Numbered from the stretch's first letter, positions 15,126 through 23,497 are shown. The stretch: DNA of 25,086 nt from Pusillimonas sp035515275 (GCF_035515275.1 NZ_DATJBQ010000067.1:1-25086); one strand, 5' to 3'. A program made the numbers and translations. The notes: generated by a model not told the origin, from the letters alone.

Positions 15126-17509
15126 TGCCCGGTGCCGCCACCCGGCTCAAGAGACAGTTCTATGGCCTCGGCCGGCATCGCGGCGCCCGAAAAGGATTGG
15201 ACGCCGAATCGTTGCGGGGCCAGAGCATCGAGCACCTGCAGCACGCGTTCAGCAGTTGCGGGCGCGTCCAGCCGAATATCGGTACCCGGCTCGACCACCG
15301 AGGCAATGGCATCGCGTATGGCCAGGAAAACAGAAATACCCAACGGCAAGGGCGGCTCGCCCATGGCCTTGGATTGGTAAATATTGTTTTCTGTGTTGCC
15401 GTTGTCAAAGAACGCCACATTGAACTTCGGCGGACAGTCTGAAATAGATGGAATCTTGTAAGTGGAGGGAGCATGGGTTTTCAAGGCGCCCTGCTCGTTC
15501 CACCAAAGCTCTTCAGTGGTAAGCCAGCCCACACCCTGTATGAAGCCGCCCTCGATCTGACCCAGATCAACCGCCGGATTGATAGGCCTGCCCGCATCGT
15601 AAAGAATGTCGGTACGCAACAGACGGTTCTCGCCGGTCAGGGTATCAATGACGACCTCGGAACAGGCCGCCGCGTAGACAAAGTAATAAAATGGGCGACC
15701 CGTGAGGGTCTTCATGTCGTAGTGAATCTTGGGGGTTTTGTAAAAGCCCGAAGACCACAGTGCAACGCGTGCCATATAGGCCTTTTGCACGAACTCTGGA
15801 AACGGTATGGCGCGCTCGCCGCAAAACACTTGGCCGTTCTGGAAACGAACCTCGTCCACATCGCAGCCGTATTGGTCGGCGGCAAAGGCCGCCAGGGCGG
15901 ATTTGATTTTCCGGCAGGCATCCTGAGCCGCCTTGCCGTTAAGGTCGGTGCCCGTCGAGGCTGCGGTAGCCGATGTATTGGCCACTTTTTCAGTGTCGGT
16001 GCCCGACGCCCGAACCTGGGTGAAATCGACGCCGAACTCTTCGGCGACAATTTGCGACACCTTGGTGTTCAGCCCCTGGCCCATCTCGGTGCCGCCATGG
16101 TTGACCAAGATGGAACCGTCGGTGTAGACATGAACCAGCGCACCAGCCTGGTTCAGGTGGGTGGCGGTAAACGATATGCCAAACTTGACCGGCACCAGGG
16201 CCAGGCCTTTCTTCAGCACCGTGTTCGACGCGTTGAATGCGTTGACCGCTTCGCGGCGACGGCGGTAGTCGCAAGAACCTTCCAGTTGTTCGACCAGTTC
16301 GTGGATGACGTTGTCTTCAACCACCATGTCGTAAGGAGTAACATTGCGCTCACTGCGTCCGTAGAAGTTGCGCTTGCGCACGTCGAGTGGATCAAGTCTT
16401 AGGCGCCTTGCGATGTCGTCGAGCACGTATTCGATGCACATGATGCCCTGAGGCCCGCCGAACCCCCTGAACGCTGTGTTCGACTGGGTGTTGGTTTTGA
16501 CCCGCAAGGAAAGAATGTCGAAAACGGGCAAGTAATAAGCGTTGTCGGTATGAAACACCTGCCGATCAGCGACGGCACCCGACAGATCGGCAGAGTAACC
16601 ACAACGCAAACGCTGCTCGAACGCTACCGCCTGAATTTGGCCGTCGTTATCGTAGGCGACATCGTAGTCGGCGGAAAAATCATGCCGTTTTCCGGTGATC
16701 ATGAAATCGTCGTCGCGGTCGACACGCAGCTTTACCGGACGGCCGGTGCGCCAGGCCAGCAGTGCGGCCGCCGTGGCAAACGGCCACGACTGAGTCTCTT
16801 TGCCTCCGAAGCCCCCACCCATGCGGCGGCATAGCACCCTGACACCATGCAACGGCTTGCCCAGCATATGGGCGATCATGGCCTGCATTTCGGACGGGTG
16901 CTGGGTTGAGCTGTAGACCAGCATTTCGTCGTTCTCGCCCGGCTGAGCGTAAGAAATCTGGCCCTCGAGATAAAACTGTTCTTGGCCGCCGCAATACATG
17001 CTGCCCTGGTGGCGATGCGGTCCCTGTTGCAATCGGGCCTGAACGTCGCCCCGACCGATGCGTACCGGAGGAAGCACGTATGATTCACGCCGCGCGCCCT
17101 CATCGGCCGACAGCACCGGTTCGAGATCGCGATACCGCACCTCGGCCAGCAGGGCCGCTCGTCGGGCTGCGTCGTGCGAGGTGGCGGCCACGGCAAACAA
17201 CGGTTGCCCCAGATACTCGACCTTGCCATCGGCAAACACCGGCTCGTCATGAATGAATGGGCCAAGGTACTTTTCGCCCGGAACGTCGTCAAGACAAACC
17301 ACGGACACCACGCCTGGGGAGGCGCGCACCTTGGTCAGATCCATGGACTCAATCACGGCATGGGCGCGCTGGGACAGCCCCAGCGCTGCGTGCAAAGTGC
17401 CCTGCTGCTCGGTCAGGTCGTCGGTGTACAGCGCCTGCCCTGTTACGTGCAGCCTGGCACTTTCGTGGGCCGGCGACTGCCCGACAGTCTGGTATTTGTT
17501 GCTGCTCAT
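15122..17509 (-). CDS. xdhB: Xanthine dehydrogenase, molybdenum-binding subunit
   Basis: 795 aa from ATG 17509 (MSSNKYQTVGQSPAHESARL). The frame extends 57 codons upstream into xdhA, but this ATG overlaps the xdhA stop as ATGA and follows GGAGG at 5 nt spacing. The subunit oxidises hypoxanthine and xanthine to urate at a Mo centre. Visible motifs are RRMGGGFGGKETQSW (231 onward), NTAFRGFGGPQG, and the late KAMGEPPLPLGISVF, whose Glu718 is the proposed catalytic base. Length is typical of bacterial XdhB (about 780 aa). It acts with XdhA in a heterodimer or heterotetramer. Confidence 0.97.
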   Translation of the reverse strand: MSSNKYQTVGQSPAHESARLHVTGQALYTDDLTEQQGTLHAALGLSQRAHAVIESMDLTKVRASPGVVSVVCLDDVPGEKYLGPFIHDEPVFADGKVEYLGQPLFAVAATSHDAARRAALLAEVRYRDLEPVLSADEGARRESYVLPPVRIGRGDVQARLQQGPHRHQGSMYCGGQEQFYLEGQISYAQPGENDEMLVYSSTQHPSEMQAMIAHMLGKPLHGVRVLCRRMGGGFGGKETQSWPFATAAALLAWRTGRPVKLRVDRDDDFMITGKRHDFSADYDVAYDNDGQIQAVAFEQRLRCGYSADLSGAVADRQVFHTDNAYYLPVFDILSLRVKTNTQSNTAFRGFGGPQGIMCIEYVLDDIARRLRLDPLDVRKRNFYGRSERNVTPYDMVVEDNVIHELVEQLEGSCDYRRRREAVNAFNASNTVLKKGLALVPVKFGISFTATHLNQAGALVHVYTDGSILVNHGGTEMGQGLNTKVSQIVAEEFGVDFTQVRASGTDTEKVANTSATAASTGTDLNGKAAQDACRKIKSALAAFAADQYGCDVDEVRFQNGQVFCGERAIPFPEFVQKAYMARVALWSSGFYKTPKIHYDMKTLTGRPFYYFVYAAACSEVVIDTLTGENRLLRTDILYDAGRPINPAVDLGQIEGGFIQGVGWLTTEELWWNEQGALKTHAPSTYKIPSISDCPPKFNVAFFDNGNTENNIYQSKAMGEPPLPLGISVFLAIRDAIASVVEPGTDIRLDAPATAERVLQVLDALAPQRFGVQSFSGAAMPAEAIELSLEPGGGTGQ

Positions 17510-18963
17510 GACACCTCCTGGATACGAGCATCGGCCTGGCCGGTGCTTTCGAGATAGAAGCGGTACAGCAGATTGCGTGCCGACTTCCGGCGGTAGTCGT
17601 CTGATGCCCGCATGTCGGTCAGGGGCTGGTAGTCGAGATCGAGCGCCTGCATCGCCCCGGCAATGCTTGCCTCGGACCACTCCTGCCCGATCAGGGCCTT
17701 TTCGGCCTGCCGGGCACGCTTGGATGTGGCGGCCATGCCGCCGTGGGCAATGCGTATGGTTGCCACCTTGCCCTGGTTTATCGTCAGGGCGTAAGCACTA
17801 CATACGGCGGAGATGTCTTGGTCGATGCGCTTGGACAGCTTATAGGTGGCCACCCTGCATTCGGGGCTGCGCAAGGGCACAACGACGGCCTCGACAAACT
17901 CGCCCGGCTCACGGTCTTGCTTGCGGTAGTCCAGGTAAAGGTCTTCAAGCGGCAATTCTCGCCGTCGACTGCCTTTGCGCAACACCACCCGCGAACCAAT
18001 GGCGATAAGGAAGGGCGCACTGTCGCCAATGGGCGAGCCGTTGGCCAGGTTGCCCACCAGCGTGCCCGAGTTTCGTATGGGCATTGAAGCGAACCGCTTC
18101 CACAGTTCAAGTACTTCGGGATATTGGGCGGCAATGGCTTCGTAGCCGTCGTTAAGATTGGCAGCGGCGCCAATATGCAAGGCGTTGTCGCGACGCTGAA
18201 TGCTGTCGAGCTCGGCAATATCGCCCAGATAAATGACAACAGGCAGATCTTTAAGTTGCTTGGTCACCCACAGGCCGACATCGGTTCCCCCGGCCAGCAG
18301 TACGGCATCGGGATGCTGTTGGTACAGTTGGGCAAGCTCGTCGACCGTAGTGGGTGCGAAATAAGATTGCCCGGCAGTGTTGATGGCAAGCATGCCCTGC
18401 CCGGAGTCACGCAAGGCTTCAAGTTGCTTGCGCACGGTAACGTCGTCTAGTCTGGCGGACGGATAGGCGTGCATATTGCACGCCGCATCGATAATGGGCC
18501 GATAACCGGTACAGCGACACAAATTGCCCGAAAGCTGGTCGAGCACCTCTTCGCGCACGGGACGCACCTGCCCATTCTGGTACATGGTGTACATCGACAT
18601 GATGAAACCAGGCGTGCAAAAGCCGCACTGCGAACCGTGATGGTCGACCATGGCCTGTTGAACCGGGTGCAGATCGCCGTTTTCTTGCTGCAACCCCTCG
18701 ACCGTCCACACAGCCTTGCCATCGAGCGTGGGCAAGAACCGGATACAGGCATTGATGGACTGATAAACCAGCCGGCCTTGCTGGCCCAGCGACGCCTGCA
18801 TGACAGTGCACGCCCCGCAATCGCCCTCACCGCAACCTTCTTTGGTGCCGGTCAAAGAGCGCTCTTCACGCAAATATTGCAATACGGTTTGCGTGGTCGA
18901 GCGCGGCGCAACCTCGTGCAGCGTTCCGTTAAGATAAAAACGGATGTGATCTCGAGCCTTCAT
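17506..18963 (-). CDS. xdhA: Xanthine dehydrogenase, iron-sulfur/FAD subunit
   Basis: 485 aa. Two [2Fe-2S] clusters are visible: the plant-ferredoxin type (Cys44, 49, 52 in KEGCGEGDCGACTV, plus Cys73) and the helical type (Cys113, 116 in QCGFCTPGF and Cys149, 151 in NLCRCTGY). The FAD domain follows, with VLLAGGTDVGLWV at 221-233 and NSGTLVGNLANGSPIGD. Electrons pass from Mo through the clusters to FAD and then usually to NAD+. It is the first xdh gene, 161 bp downstream of allA, with a palindrome in the spacer that may mark a separate promoter. Confidence 0.97.
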   Translation of the reverse strand: MKARDHIRFYLNGTLHEVAPRSTTQTVLQYLREERSLTGTKEGCGEGDCGACTVMQASLGQQGRLVYQSINACIRFLPTLDGKAVWTVEGLQQENGDLHPVQQAMVDHHGSQCGFCTPGFIMSMYTMYQNGQVRPVREEVLDQLSGNLCRCTGYRPIIDAACNMHAYPSARLDDVTVRKQLEALRDSGQGMLAINTAGQSYFAPTTVDELAQLYQQHPDAVLLAGGTDVGLWVTKQLKDLPVVIYLGDIAELDSIQRRDNALHIGAAANLNDGYEAIAAQYPEVLELWKRFASMPIRNSGTLVGNLANGSPIGDSAPFLIAIGSRVVLRKGSRRRELPLEDLYLDYRKQDREPGEFVEAVVVPLRSPECRVATYKLSKRIDQDISAVCSAYALTINQGKVATIRIAHGGMAATSKRARQAEKALIGQEWSEASIAGAMQALDLDYQPLTDMRASDDYRRKSARNLLYRFYLESTGQADARIQEVS

Positions 18964-19018
18964 TTTGTCTCCGCGGCGGACACTGGCGCCAAAACGACGT
19001 GCCCGCTCTTTTAGTGAC

Positions 19019-19036
19019 GTGTTCCTATAGAAACAC
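19019..19036. promoter_or_regulatory. 18-bp near-perfect palindrome upstream of xdhA
   Basis: GTGTTCCTATAGAAACAC is symmetric at 8 of 9 base pairs. It lies 56-73 bp before the xdhA start, in the 161-bp allA-xdhA spacer. On the minus strand, TTGTTT followed 16 bp later by TATAGG overlaps it and could be a weak promoter. A repressor operator controlling xdhABC fits, but no regulator is assigned. It does not resemble the palindrome in front of uraH. Confidence 0.5.
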
Positions 19037-19093
19037 TATATACCCAAACAACCCCGCGTTCAGGCACGCCGGGCCCCCCTTGACGGGCAGGTG

Positions 19094-19119
19094 AAAAGGC
19101 CCGCCGGCCACCGGCCGGC
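19094..19119 (-). terminator. GC-rich hairpin after allA, possible weak terminator
   Basis: On the minus strand, GCCGGCC and GGCCGGC (plus 19113-19119 and 19103-19109) form a perfect 7-bp stem with a 3-nt loop. It starts 6 bp after the allA stop and is followed five bases later by T4 (plus 19094-19097). It could reduce read-through from the puuE-allA genes into xdhABC. Confidence 0.45.
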
Positions 19120-19124
19120 AAGCG

Positions 19125-19682
19125 TTACAAGCGCCCGGCCTTTCCGTCGGGCAATACGGATTCAGCAGGTCGCCCGTTAAGGAAAGACCCGTCGACGATG
19201 CGCACGGACTGCAACTCGCACTCGTCGCAATTTGGGGCGGTGCCGATACGGTCGACCACGATAAAATCACCCTGCTGCCCCAATGACATCAATGGATGGT
19301 GCCAAGTGCCCAAGTGGTAATTGACGCCCTGATCGGCGCGTACATAAAACGCACGAATCGCGGATTCATCGGGTTGGTTGTCGGGCCCATTGGGTGCAAC
19401 CACCGCAACGAACGGGGTTCGATTGCAAGGTATCCATGCCTGGCTTCCTAATGGATGCCGCTCGAGCATGGCAATGCGCAACGGAAACCGAAACGCATCG
19501 CCCCGTGCCATGCTGATGCCGCCCTGACCATCGTCGCCCCTGACATCAACCCGGCCCAGATCGTGATAGCGGCGCGTGGTTCCCCCATTGATGTGAAACC
19601 ACGCGGAGCCATCCATTTGAATGACATCGCCAAACGGGGCAAAGGCGGCGGGATCGAGAAGCTCGAGCTTAAGTACCGACAT
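19125..19682 (-). CDS. allA: Ureidoglycolate lyase
   Basis: 185 aa. It splits S-ureidoglycolate into glyoxylate and urea, the last step of the allantoate branch encoded here. The AllA cupin signatures are clear: LERHPLGSQAWIP (73-85) and NYHLGTWHHPLM (121-132), which carries the histidines near the active site. The N-terminal PFGDVIQ segment is typical. It starts 16 bp after the alc stop. In E. coli, allA belongs to an allantoin operon without alc; here it directly follows allantoicase, whose product it uses. A hairpin follows. Confidence 0.95.
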   Translation of the reverse strand: MSVLKLELLDPAAFAPFGDVIQMDGSAWFHINGGTTRRYHDLGRVDVRGDDGQGGISMARGDAFRFPLRIAMLERHPLGSQAWIPCNRTPFVAVVAPNGPDNQPDESAIRAFYVRADQGVNYHLGTWHHPLMSLGQQGDFIVVDRIGTAPNCDECELQSVRIVDGSFLNGRPAESVLPDGKAGRL

Positions 19683-19698
19683 AAGCGATCAACCCACC

Positions 19699-20748
19699 CT
19701 ATCGGGCAAGCCGCCCCCAGATCCTGAGGCGGCTGACACCCCCGTCAGGAAACATATTTAGCCGGACATGGGTAACGGGCCCCAGGTTGTTGATCTGCGC
19801 ACCCGAGTAGAAATGCTGTTTATGCATTTCGGTTTTTTGCTCGGCCAACAGCTCGGGCCAGAACATGGCCTGAGTGGTAATGGATTGATCGGTACCTTGC
19901 TCGACAAGGGCCGCCTGTATGGAAACCCGGTCTGGATAGTTGCCCTTGAAGTGCGCCGTGTCGACCTCGATTTTCTCGACCAGCGCTGCATGACCCAATT
20001 CGACAATACACCAGTCGTAGCCTGGATCGCGACGGCGGCGAGTTTCCCAACCGTCGCCCATGTTTACACCGCGTCCGGGCATGACAAGCCGGAACGGCAC
20101 GCCGAAATGGGCGTCGCTGTAGCTGACGACACGCCCCCCGGCAGCCAGAGCGGAAACCTCGTGCAATTCGTTGGGGTCTTTGGCGCTCCAGTCGCACAAC
20201 GGTTGGCCGTATACGCGGAAACGCGCCACCCCGCCGTCGGGGTAGATGTTCAAGCGTATGTGGGTCCAGGGCCGGTCGTCAGAAACGGCCAGAAAATGAT
20301 GCGATCCTCCTGACAGCGAGGTGGCGGGAACCAGCTCGCTCCAGGAGGCGGATTCGTCGGGGTCGCCGTCGCCGGCGTGATAGCACCCCTGAACCGATGC
20401 CGCCGGCGGATAGTTGCCCGTGAAGTGGCTGGTGTCGATATCGAACCCCTTGACCACGCCTGGCAGGCCCAGCCTGACCACTGCGTGGTCATACCCGCCC
20501 CGACGACGGCGCTGGGTTTCCCAGCCATCGACCCATTTACCGTGATCATCGAACTTACCAACAATAAATACCGAGTCGGACGACTGCAGCATGCGATCGG
20601 CTTCGCCGAAAAAATCGTCGGAACATGCCACAACCCGCGCACCGAAGTCGGCCGACGCCAGGTTGGCATAACGTGTGGAAAAAACAGGCGGGTCGATGAC
20701 CGCAGGCGCATTGACGACGGTACCGACGGGCAAGTTGGGAACGGCCAT
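19699..20748 (-). CDS. alc: Allantoicase
   Basis: 349 aa. It hydrolyses allantoate to S-ureidoglycolate and urea. The family's internal duplication is visible as two beta-sandwich repeats. The first has VDGWETQRRRRGGYD (73-87) and HIRLNIYPDGGVARFRVYG (163-181). The second has GDGWETRRRRDPGYDW (231-246) and, near the C-terminus, HVRLNMFPDGGVSRLRIWG. The length fits the family. It lies between uraD (33 bp upstream) and allA (16 bp downstream). The choice of allantoicase rather than allantoate amidohydrolase means that both nitrogens leave as urea rather than ammonia. Confidence 0.96.
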   Translation of the reverse strand: MAVPNLPVGTVVNAPAVIDPPVFSTRYANLASADFGARVVACSDDFFGEADRMLQSSDSVFIVGKFDDHGKWVDGWETQRRRRGGYDHAVVRLGLPGVVKGFDIDTSHFTGNYPPAASVQGCYHAGDGDPDESASWSELVPATSLSGGSHHFLAVSDDRPWTHIRLNIYPDGGVARFRVYGQPLCDWSAKDPNELHEVSALAAGGRVVSYSDAHFGVPFRLVMPGRGVNMGDGWETRRRRDPGYDWCIVELGHAALVEKIEVDTAHFKGNYPDRVSIQAALVEQGTDQSITTQAMFWPELLAEQKTEMHKQHFYSGAQINNLGPVTHVRLNMFPDGGVSRLRIWGRLAR

Positions 20749-20781
20749 GAAAAGTTGTCTCCAGAGAAGATGAAAGCGAGC

Positions 20782-21312
20782 TCAGAGGCTGGGCTCGCGA
20801 ACCAGATCATCGAGTCGAAATCGCCCGATTTTGTATATTTGAGCAAGACACTCGGCGGTTTCCTGAGCCGGGGTCAGGGCGAGGCGGCGCTGGAACTCGC
20901 GGATAATGCTTTGCCGGTCGTGGCCCCGCACCGCCAGAATGAAAGGAAAGCCGAATTTCTCGCGGTATGCCTGATTAAGGGCCGTAAGCCGGCTGTATTC
21001 TTCTTGCGTGCATTGATCCAGCCCCGCGCCTTTTTGCTCGGTTGAGGACTCGGCAGTTAGCTCGCCGCGAACCGCCGCCTTTCCAGCCAGTTCGGGGTGA
21101 GCACGAATAAGCTTTAACTGAGCCTCGGGTCCCGCCGCCACGATGCATTCGACCATTGCCTGATGCAGGCTGTTGATGTCGGCAAACGGACGCAATACAG
21201 CCGCTTGCTCGGCAACCCAGGGCGAATGCTCGAAAACACCACCCAATAGCTTGACGAATTGCTCGGCAGGCAGTTGGTTGAGTTCACTTAACGTGATCGA
21301 CGTGTCTGTCAT
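20782..21312 (-). CDS. uraD: 2-oxo-4-hydroxy-4-carboxy-5-ureidoimidazoline decarboxylase
   Basis: 176 aa from ATG 21312 (MTDTSITLSELN), which overlaps the puuE stop as ATGA; the 16-codon extension upstream is rejected. UraD decarboxylates OHCU stereospecifically to S-allantoin. The signature IRAHPELAGKAA (69-80) carries the catalytic histidine. TAESSTEQKGAGL (86-98), FGFPFILAVRG (120-130) and the terminal IYKIGRFRLDDL (159-170) are all family motifs. It is a stand-alone enzyme, not fused to UraH or PuuE as in some bacteria. It lies downstream of puuE and upstream of alc. Confidence 0.96.
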   Translation of the reverse strand: MTDTSITLSELNQLPAEQFVKLLGGVFEHSPWVAEQAAVLRPFADINSLHQAMVECIVAAGPEAQLKLIRAHPELAGKAAVRGELTAESSTEQKGAGLDQCTQEEYSRLTALNQAYREKFGFPFILAVRGHDRQSIIREFQRRLALTPAQETAECLAQIYKIGRFRLDDLVREPSL

Positions 21313-22253
21313 GCTTGCCCCTTTTCGGTAGCGGCTTGGTAAGGATGCCGCAGCGCCCAATGCCGGGCGATGTCAATGCGTCGGCACACCCACACGTTCT
21401 CGTGTTGCTGTACATGGTCCAAAAAACGCTGCAGACCTGCAAAACGGCCCGGACGCCCCGCCAACCTGCAGTGAAGGCCTATGGACATCATTTTGGGGGT
21501 GGTTTCGCCCTCGGCGTACAGAACGTCGAACGCGTCTTTCAGATACGAATAAAAGTGCTCGCCGGTATTGAAACCCTGTGCGGTGGCAAATCGCATGTCG
21601 TTGCAGTCGAGCGTATAGGGCACGACCAGATGTGGCTTGACGGAACCGTTGGTCAAGCCCACCTCGCACCAAAAAGGCAGATCGTCGCCGTAGTAGTCGG
21701 AGTCGTACAGGAAGCCGCCTTGCTCGACCACCAGTCGGCGCGTATTGGGACTGTCGCGCCCGGTATACCAGCCCAGCGGTGCACTGCCCGTGACGGCCTT
21801 GATGGCCTCGATGCACTTGAGCATGTGTTCTTGCTCGACTTCGGGCGGTACCGACTGATAATGGATCCATCGATAGCCGTGGCCCGCGATTTCGTGGCCG
21901 AGTTCAACCACCGCTTGTGCAACCTCAGGGTTGCGCTCGAGCGCCATGCCGATGCCAAACACGGTAAGCGGCAAGTCGCGTCGATGGAACTCGTCAAGTA
22001 TGCGCCACACCCCCACCCGCGAGCCGTATTCGTAGATGGACTCCATGGACAAATGGCGTTCGGGATACGCCGCCGCACCAATGATCTCGGACAAAAACTG
22101 CTCGGAGTATTGGTCGCCATGCAGCACGCAGCTTTCTCCGCCCTCTTCGTAGTTCAGCACAAACTGCACCGCTACACGGGCCTGACCGGGCCAGTCGGCA
22201 AAAGGCGGGTTGCGTCCGTAACCGACCAGGTCGCGGGGATAGGAGGGGTTCAT
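21309..22253 (-). CDS. puuE: Allantoinase PuuE, polysaccharide-deacetylase family
   Basis: 314 aa from ATG 22253 (MNPSYPRDLVGYGRNPP), overlapping the gntR stop as ATGA, with GAGGAG 5 nt upstream; the 12-codon longer form is rejected. PuuE opens the allantoin ring to allantoate. It belongs to the polysaccharide deacetylase superfamily and is unrelated to the metal-dependent AllB amidohydrolases. The family start RDLVGYGRNPPFADWPG, VQFVLNYEEGGE, EIAGHGYRWIHYQ and YTGRDSPNTRRLVVEQGGFLYDSDYY are conserved. Position next to uraD fits sequential use of allantoin. The symbol can be confused with the unrelated putrescine gene puuE of E. coli. Confidence 0.95.
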   Translation of the reverse strand: MNPSYPRDLVGYGRNPPFADWPGQARVAVQFVLNYEEGGESCVLHGDQYSEQFLSEIIGAAAYPERHLSMESIYEYGSRVGVWRILDEFHRRDLPLTVFGIGMALERNPEVAQAVVELGHEIAGHGYRWIHYQSVPPEVEQEHMLKCIEAIKAVTGSAPLGWYTGRDSPNTRRLVVEQGGFLYDSDYYGDDLPFWCEVGLTNGSVKPHLVVPYTLDCNDMRFATAQGFNTGEHFYSYLKDAFDVLYAEGETTPKMMSIGLHCRLAGRPGRFAGLQRFLDHVQQHENVWVCRRIDIARHWALRHPYQAATEKGQA

Positions 22254-23014
22254 GAGTGCTCCTCGGGTTTGACGCTGAAAGCCGCCCACGGATCAACCCG
22301 GCCCGAGGCGGACTCAAGCATGCGGTCTTGGCAGTCGGATAAATGGTGCGACATGGCGTTGCGGGCACCGGTTTGGTCGCCTTGCACCAGCAGGTCGAGT
22401 ATGCGTTCGTGCTCGGCATACGAGCAGGTGCTGCCGCCCGGTGTATCGCGATAAGCAATGATGAGGGTAGTGCGAGAGCACAGGCTGTGCATGAGCTCGG
22501 TCAGCACTTCGTTGCCGGCCAGTTGGGCCAGCTTGACGTGAAAGGCATTAGAGAGCCTGAGCCAGCTGATGCGGTCGCCGCACTCGAAGGCCTGCTTTTC
22601 GTGCGAAACCATGTGGCGCAAGGCTTGCAGACGCTGGGCCAGATCGGGAAAGGCCAATAATTTGTCGATCAGCAGGCACTCGATGTCGCGCCGCAGTTCG
22701 AAGACGTCGCGCATTTCGGACTCGGTGGGGCGCCAGACGAAGGCGCCGCGATTGGGCTTGAGCACCACAATTTTGTCGTGTGCCAACTGTGCCAGCGCGG
22801 CGCGCACGGTAGCGCGGGAACACGAGAATATTTCGCACAATGCAAGCTCGGTAAGCTTGGCACCGGGCAAAAGGCGACGATCCATGACCGCATCGAAGAT
22901 GTCGGCGTAAACGCGATCGACCTCGCCGCCCCCCTGCCAGCCTTCGAGCAATGAAGAGGCTTTGGGCGCTGCGATGTCGCTATTGCATTGAACTGGTTGA
23001 TCCAGGCAAAGCAT
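22250..23014 (-). CDS. GntR-family (FadR/FCD) transcriptional regulator of purine catabolism
   Basis: 254 aa from ATG 23014 (MLCLDQPVQ), with GGAG 6 nt upstream; the longer frame reads through the promoter region and is rejected. An N-terminal winged helix-turn-helix lies at about 34-95 (LPGAKLTELALCEIFSCSRA, then KPNRGAFVWRP), and an all-helical FCD effector domain at about 101-235 (DVFELRRDIECLLIDKL, NAFHVKLAQLAGNEVL). Such regulators bind small acids or metabolites. Being first in the minus-strand operon and divergent from uraH-puuD, it probably controls both sides and itself. A role like that of HpxS, the GntR regulator of Klebsiella purine genes, is plausible; the ligand is unknown. Confidence 0.9.
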   Translation of the reverse strand: MLCLDQPVQCNSDIAAPKASSLLEGWQGGGEVDRVYADIFDAVMDRRLLPGAKLTELALCEIFSCSRATVRAALAQLAHDKIVVLKPNRGAFVWRPTESEMRDVFELRRDIECLLIDKLLAFPDLAQRLQALRHMVSHEKQAFECGDRISWLRLSNAFHVKLAQLAGNEVLTELMHSLCSRTTLIIAYRDTPGGSTCSYAEHERILDLLVQGDQTGARNAMSHHLSDCQDRMLESASGRVDPWAAFSVKPEEHS

Positions 23015-23048
23015 GATCACTCCGTTTATGGATATGGGCAATCCGCTA

Positions 23049-23077
23049 TTGACAATTATTGACACGTAAAACAGAAT
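23049..23077 (+). promoter_or_regulatory. Candidate uraH-puuD promoter
   Basis: A consensus -35 TTGACA at 23049-23054 is followed 17 bp later by CAGAAT (23072-23077, 4/6 match). A second TTGACA at 23059-23064 could serve a start about 10 bp downstream, but its -10 is poorer. Start sites near 23085-23095 would place the 12-bp palindrome at or just after +1, a normal repressor position. Confidence 0.45.
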
Positions 23078-23083
23078 CGTCAA
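23055..23083 (-). promoter_or_regulatory. Candidate gntR-puuE-uraD-alc-allA promoter
   Basis: On the minus strand, TTGACG (23078-23083) and AATAAT (23055-23060), each a 5/6 consensus match, are exactly 17 bp apart. Transcription would start near 23048, about 34 nt before the gntR ATG. It overlaps the facing uraH promoter candidate. Confidence 0.55.
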
Positions 23084-23088
23084 CATAA

Positions 23089-23100
23089 ATTGTCGACAAT
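23089..23100. promoter_or_regulatory. Perfect 12-bp palindrome, likely GntR operator
   Basis: ATTGTCGACAAT is perfectly symmetric and fits the FadR-subfamily pattern TNGTNNACNA. It lies between gntR and uraH, next to the -35 of the gntR promoter and at the expected uraH start. Further half-sites are GACAA at 23051-23055 and TTGTCGA at 23113-23119, the latter an exact copy of 23090-23096 at 23 bp distance. Binding by the adjacent GntR protein is inferred. Confidence 0.6.
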
Positions 23101-23143
23101 CCGGGTTCACCCTTGTCGATATCCAATTTACAACGGAGACACC

Positions 23144-23497
23144 ATGGGAAAGCTCTCGACGCACGTGCTTGACACCATGCATGGCACGCCGGCAGGTGGC
23201 GTAGCCATTGAACTTTTCGGCCTAAGCACCGGCGGGCGCATTCGCCTGATCCAGGCACACACCAATGCCGACGGCCGCTGCGACCAGCCCCTGCTTCAAG
23301 GCCAGGCCCTGGCAACGGGCCGTTACGAGCTCGTGTTTCATGTGGGTGCTTATTTCAAAGGCATAGGCGTGTTGCTGCCCGACCCTTCATTCCTCGATCA
23401 GGTCACGATCAATTTCGGCGTGGCCGATCCTGAACAAAACTACCATGTGCCGTTGGTTGTCACACCCTGGTCTTACTCCACCTATCGCGGCAGCTAA
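23144..23497 (+). CDS. uraH: 5-hydroxyisourate hydrolase, transthyretin-like
   Basis: 117 aa from ATG 23144 (MGKLSTHVLDTMHGTPAGGV), preceded by GGAG; this is the standard family start and length. It hydrolyses the urate oxidase product HIU to OHCU. The N-terminal THVLDTMHGTPAGG holds the active-site histidine. The C-terminal YHVPLVVTPWSYSTYRGS contains the second histidine and ends in the diagnostic YRGS. No periplasmic signal peptide is seen, so it should act in the cytoplasm. It is divergent from gntR, and puuD follows 59 bp downstream. Confidence 0.97.
   Translation: MGKLSTHVLDTMHGTPAGGVAIELFGLSTGGRIRLIQAHTNADGRCDQPLLQGQALATGRYELVFHVGAYFKGIGVLLPDPSFLDQVTINFGVADPEQNYHVPLVVTPWSYSTYRGS

Noticed and set aside
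15473..16402. Plus-strand open frame of 309 codons inside xdhB
   Set aside because: It is the antisense shadow of the conserved molybdenum subunit.
21315..22454. Plus-strand open frame of 379 codons opposite puuE and gntR
   Set aside because: The opposite strand encodes clear PuuE and GntR proteins; this frame crosses two genes, has no recognisable motif, and is explained by high-G+C codon bias.
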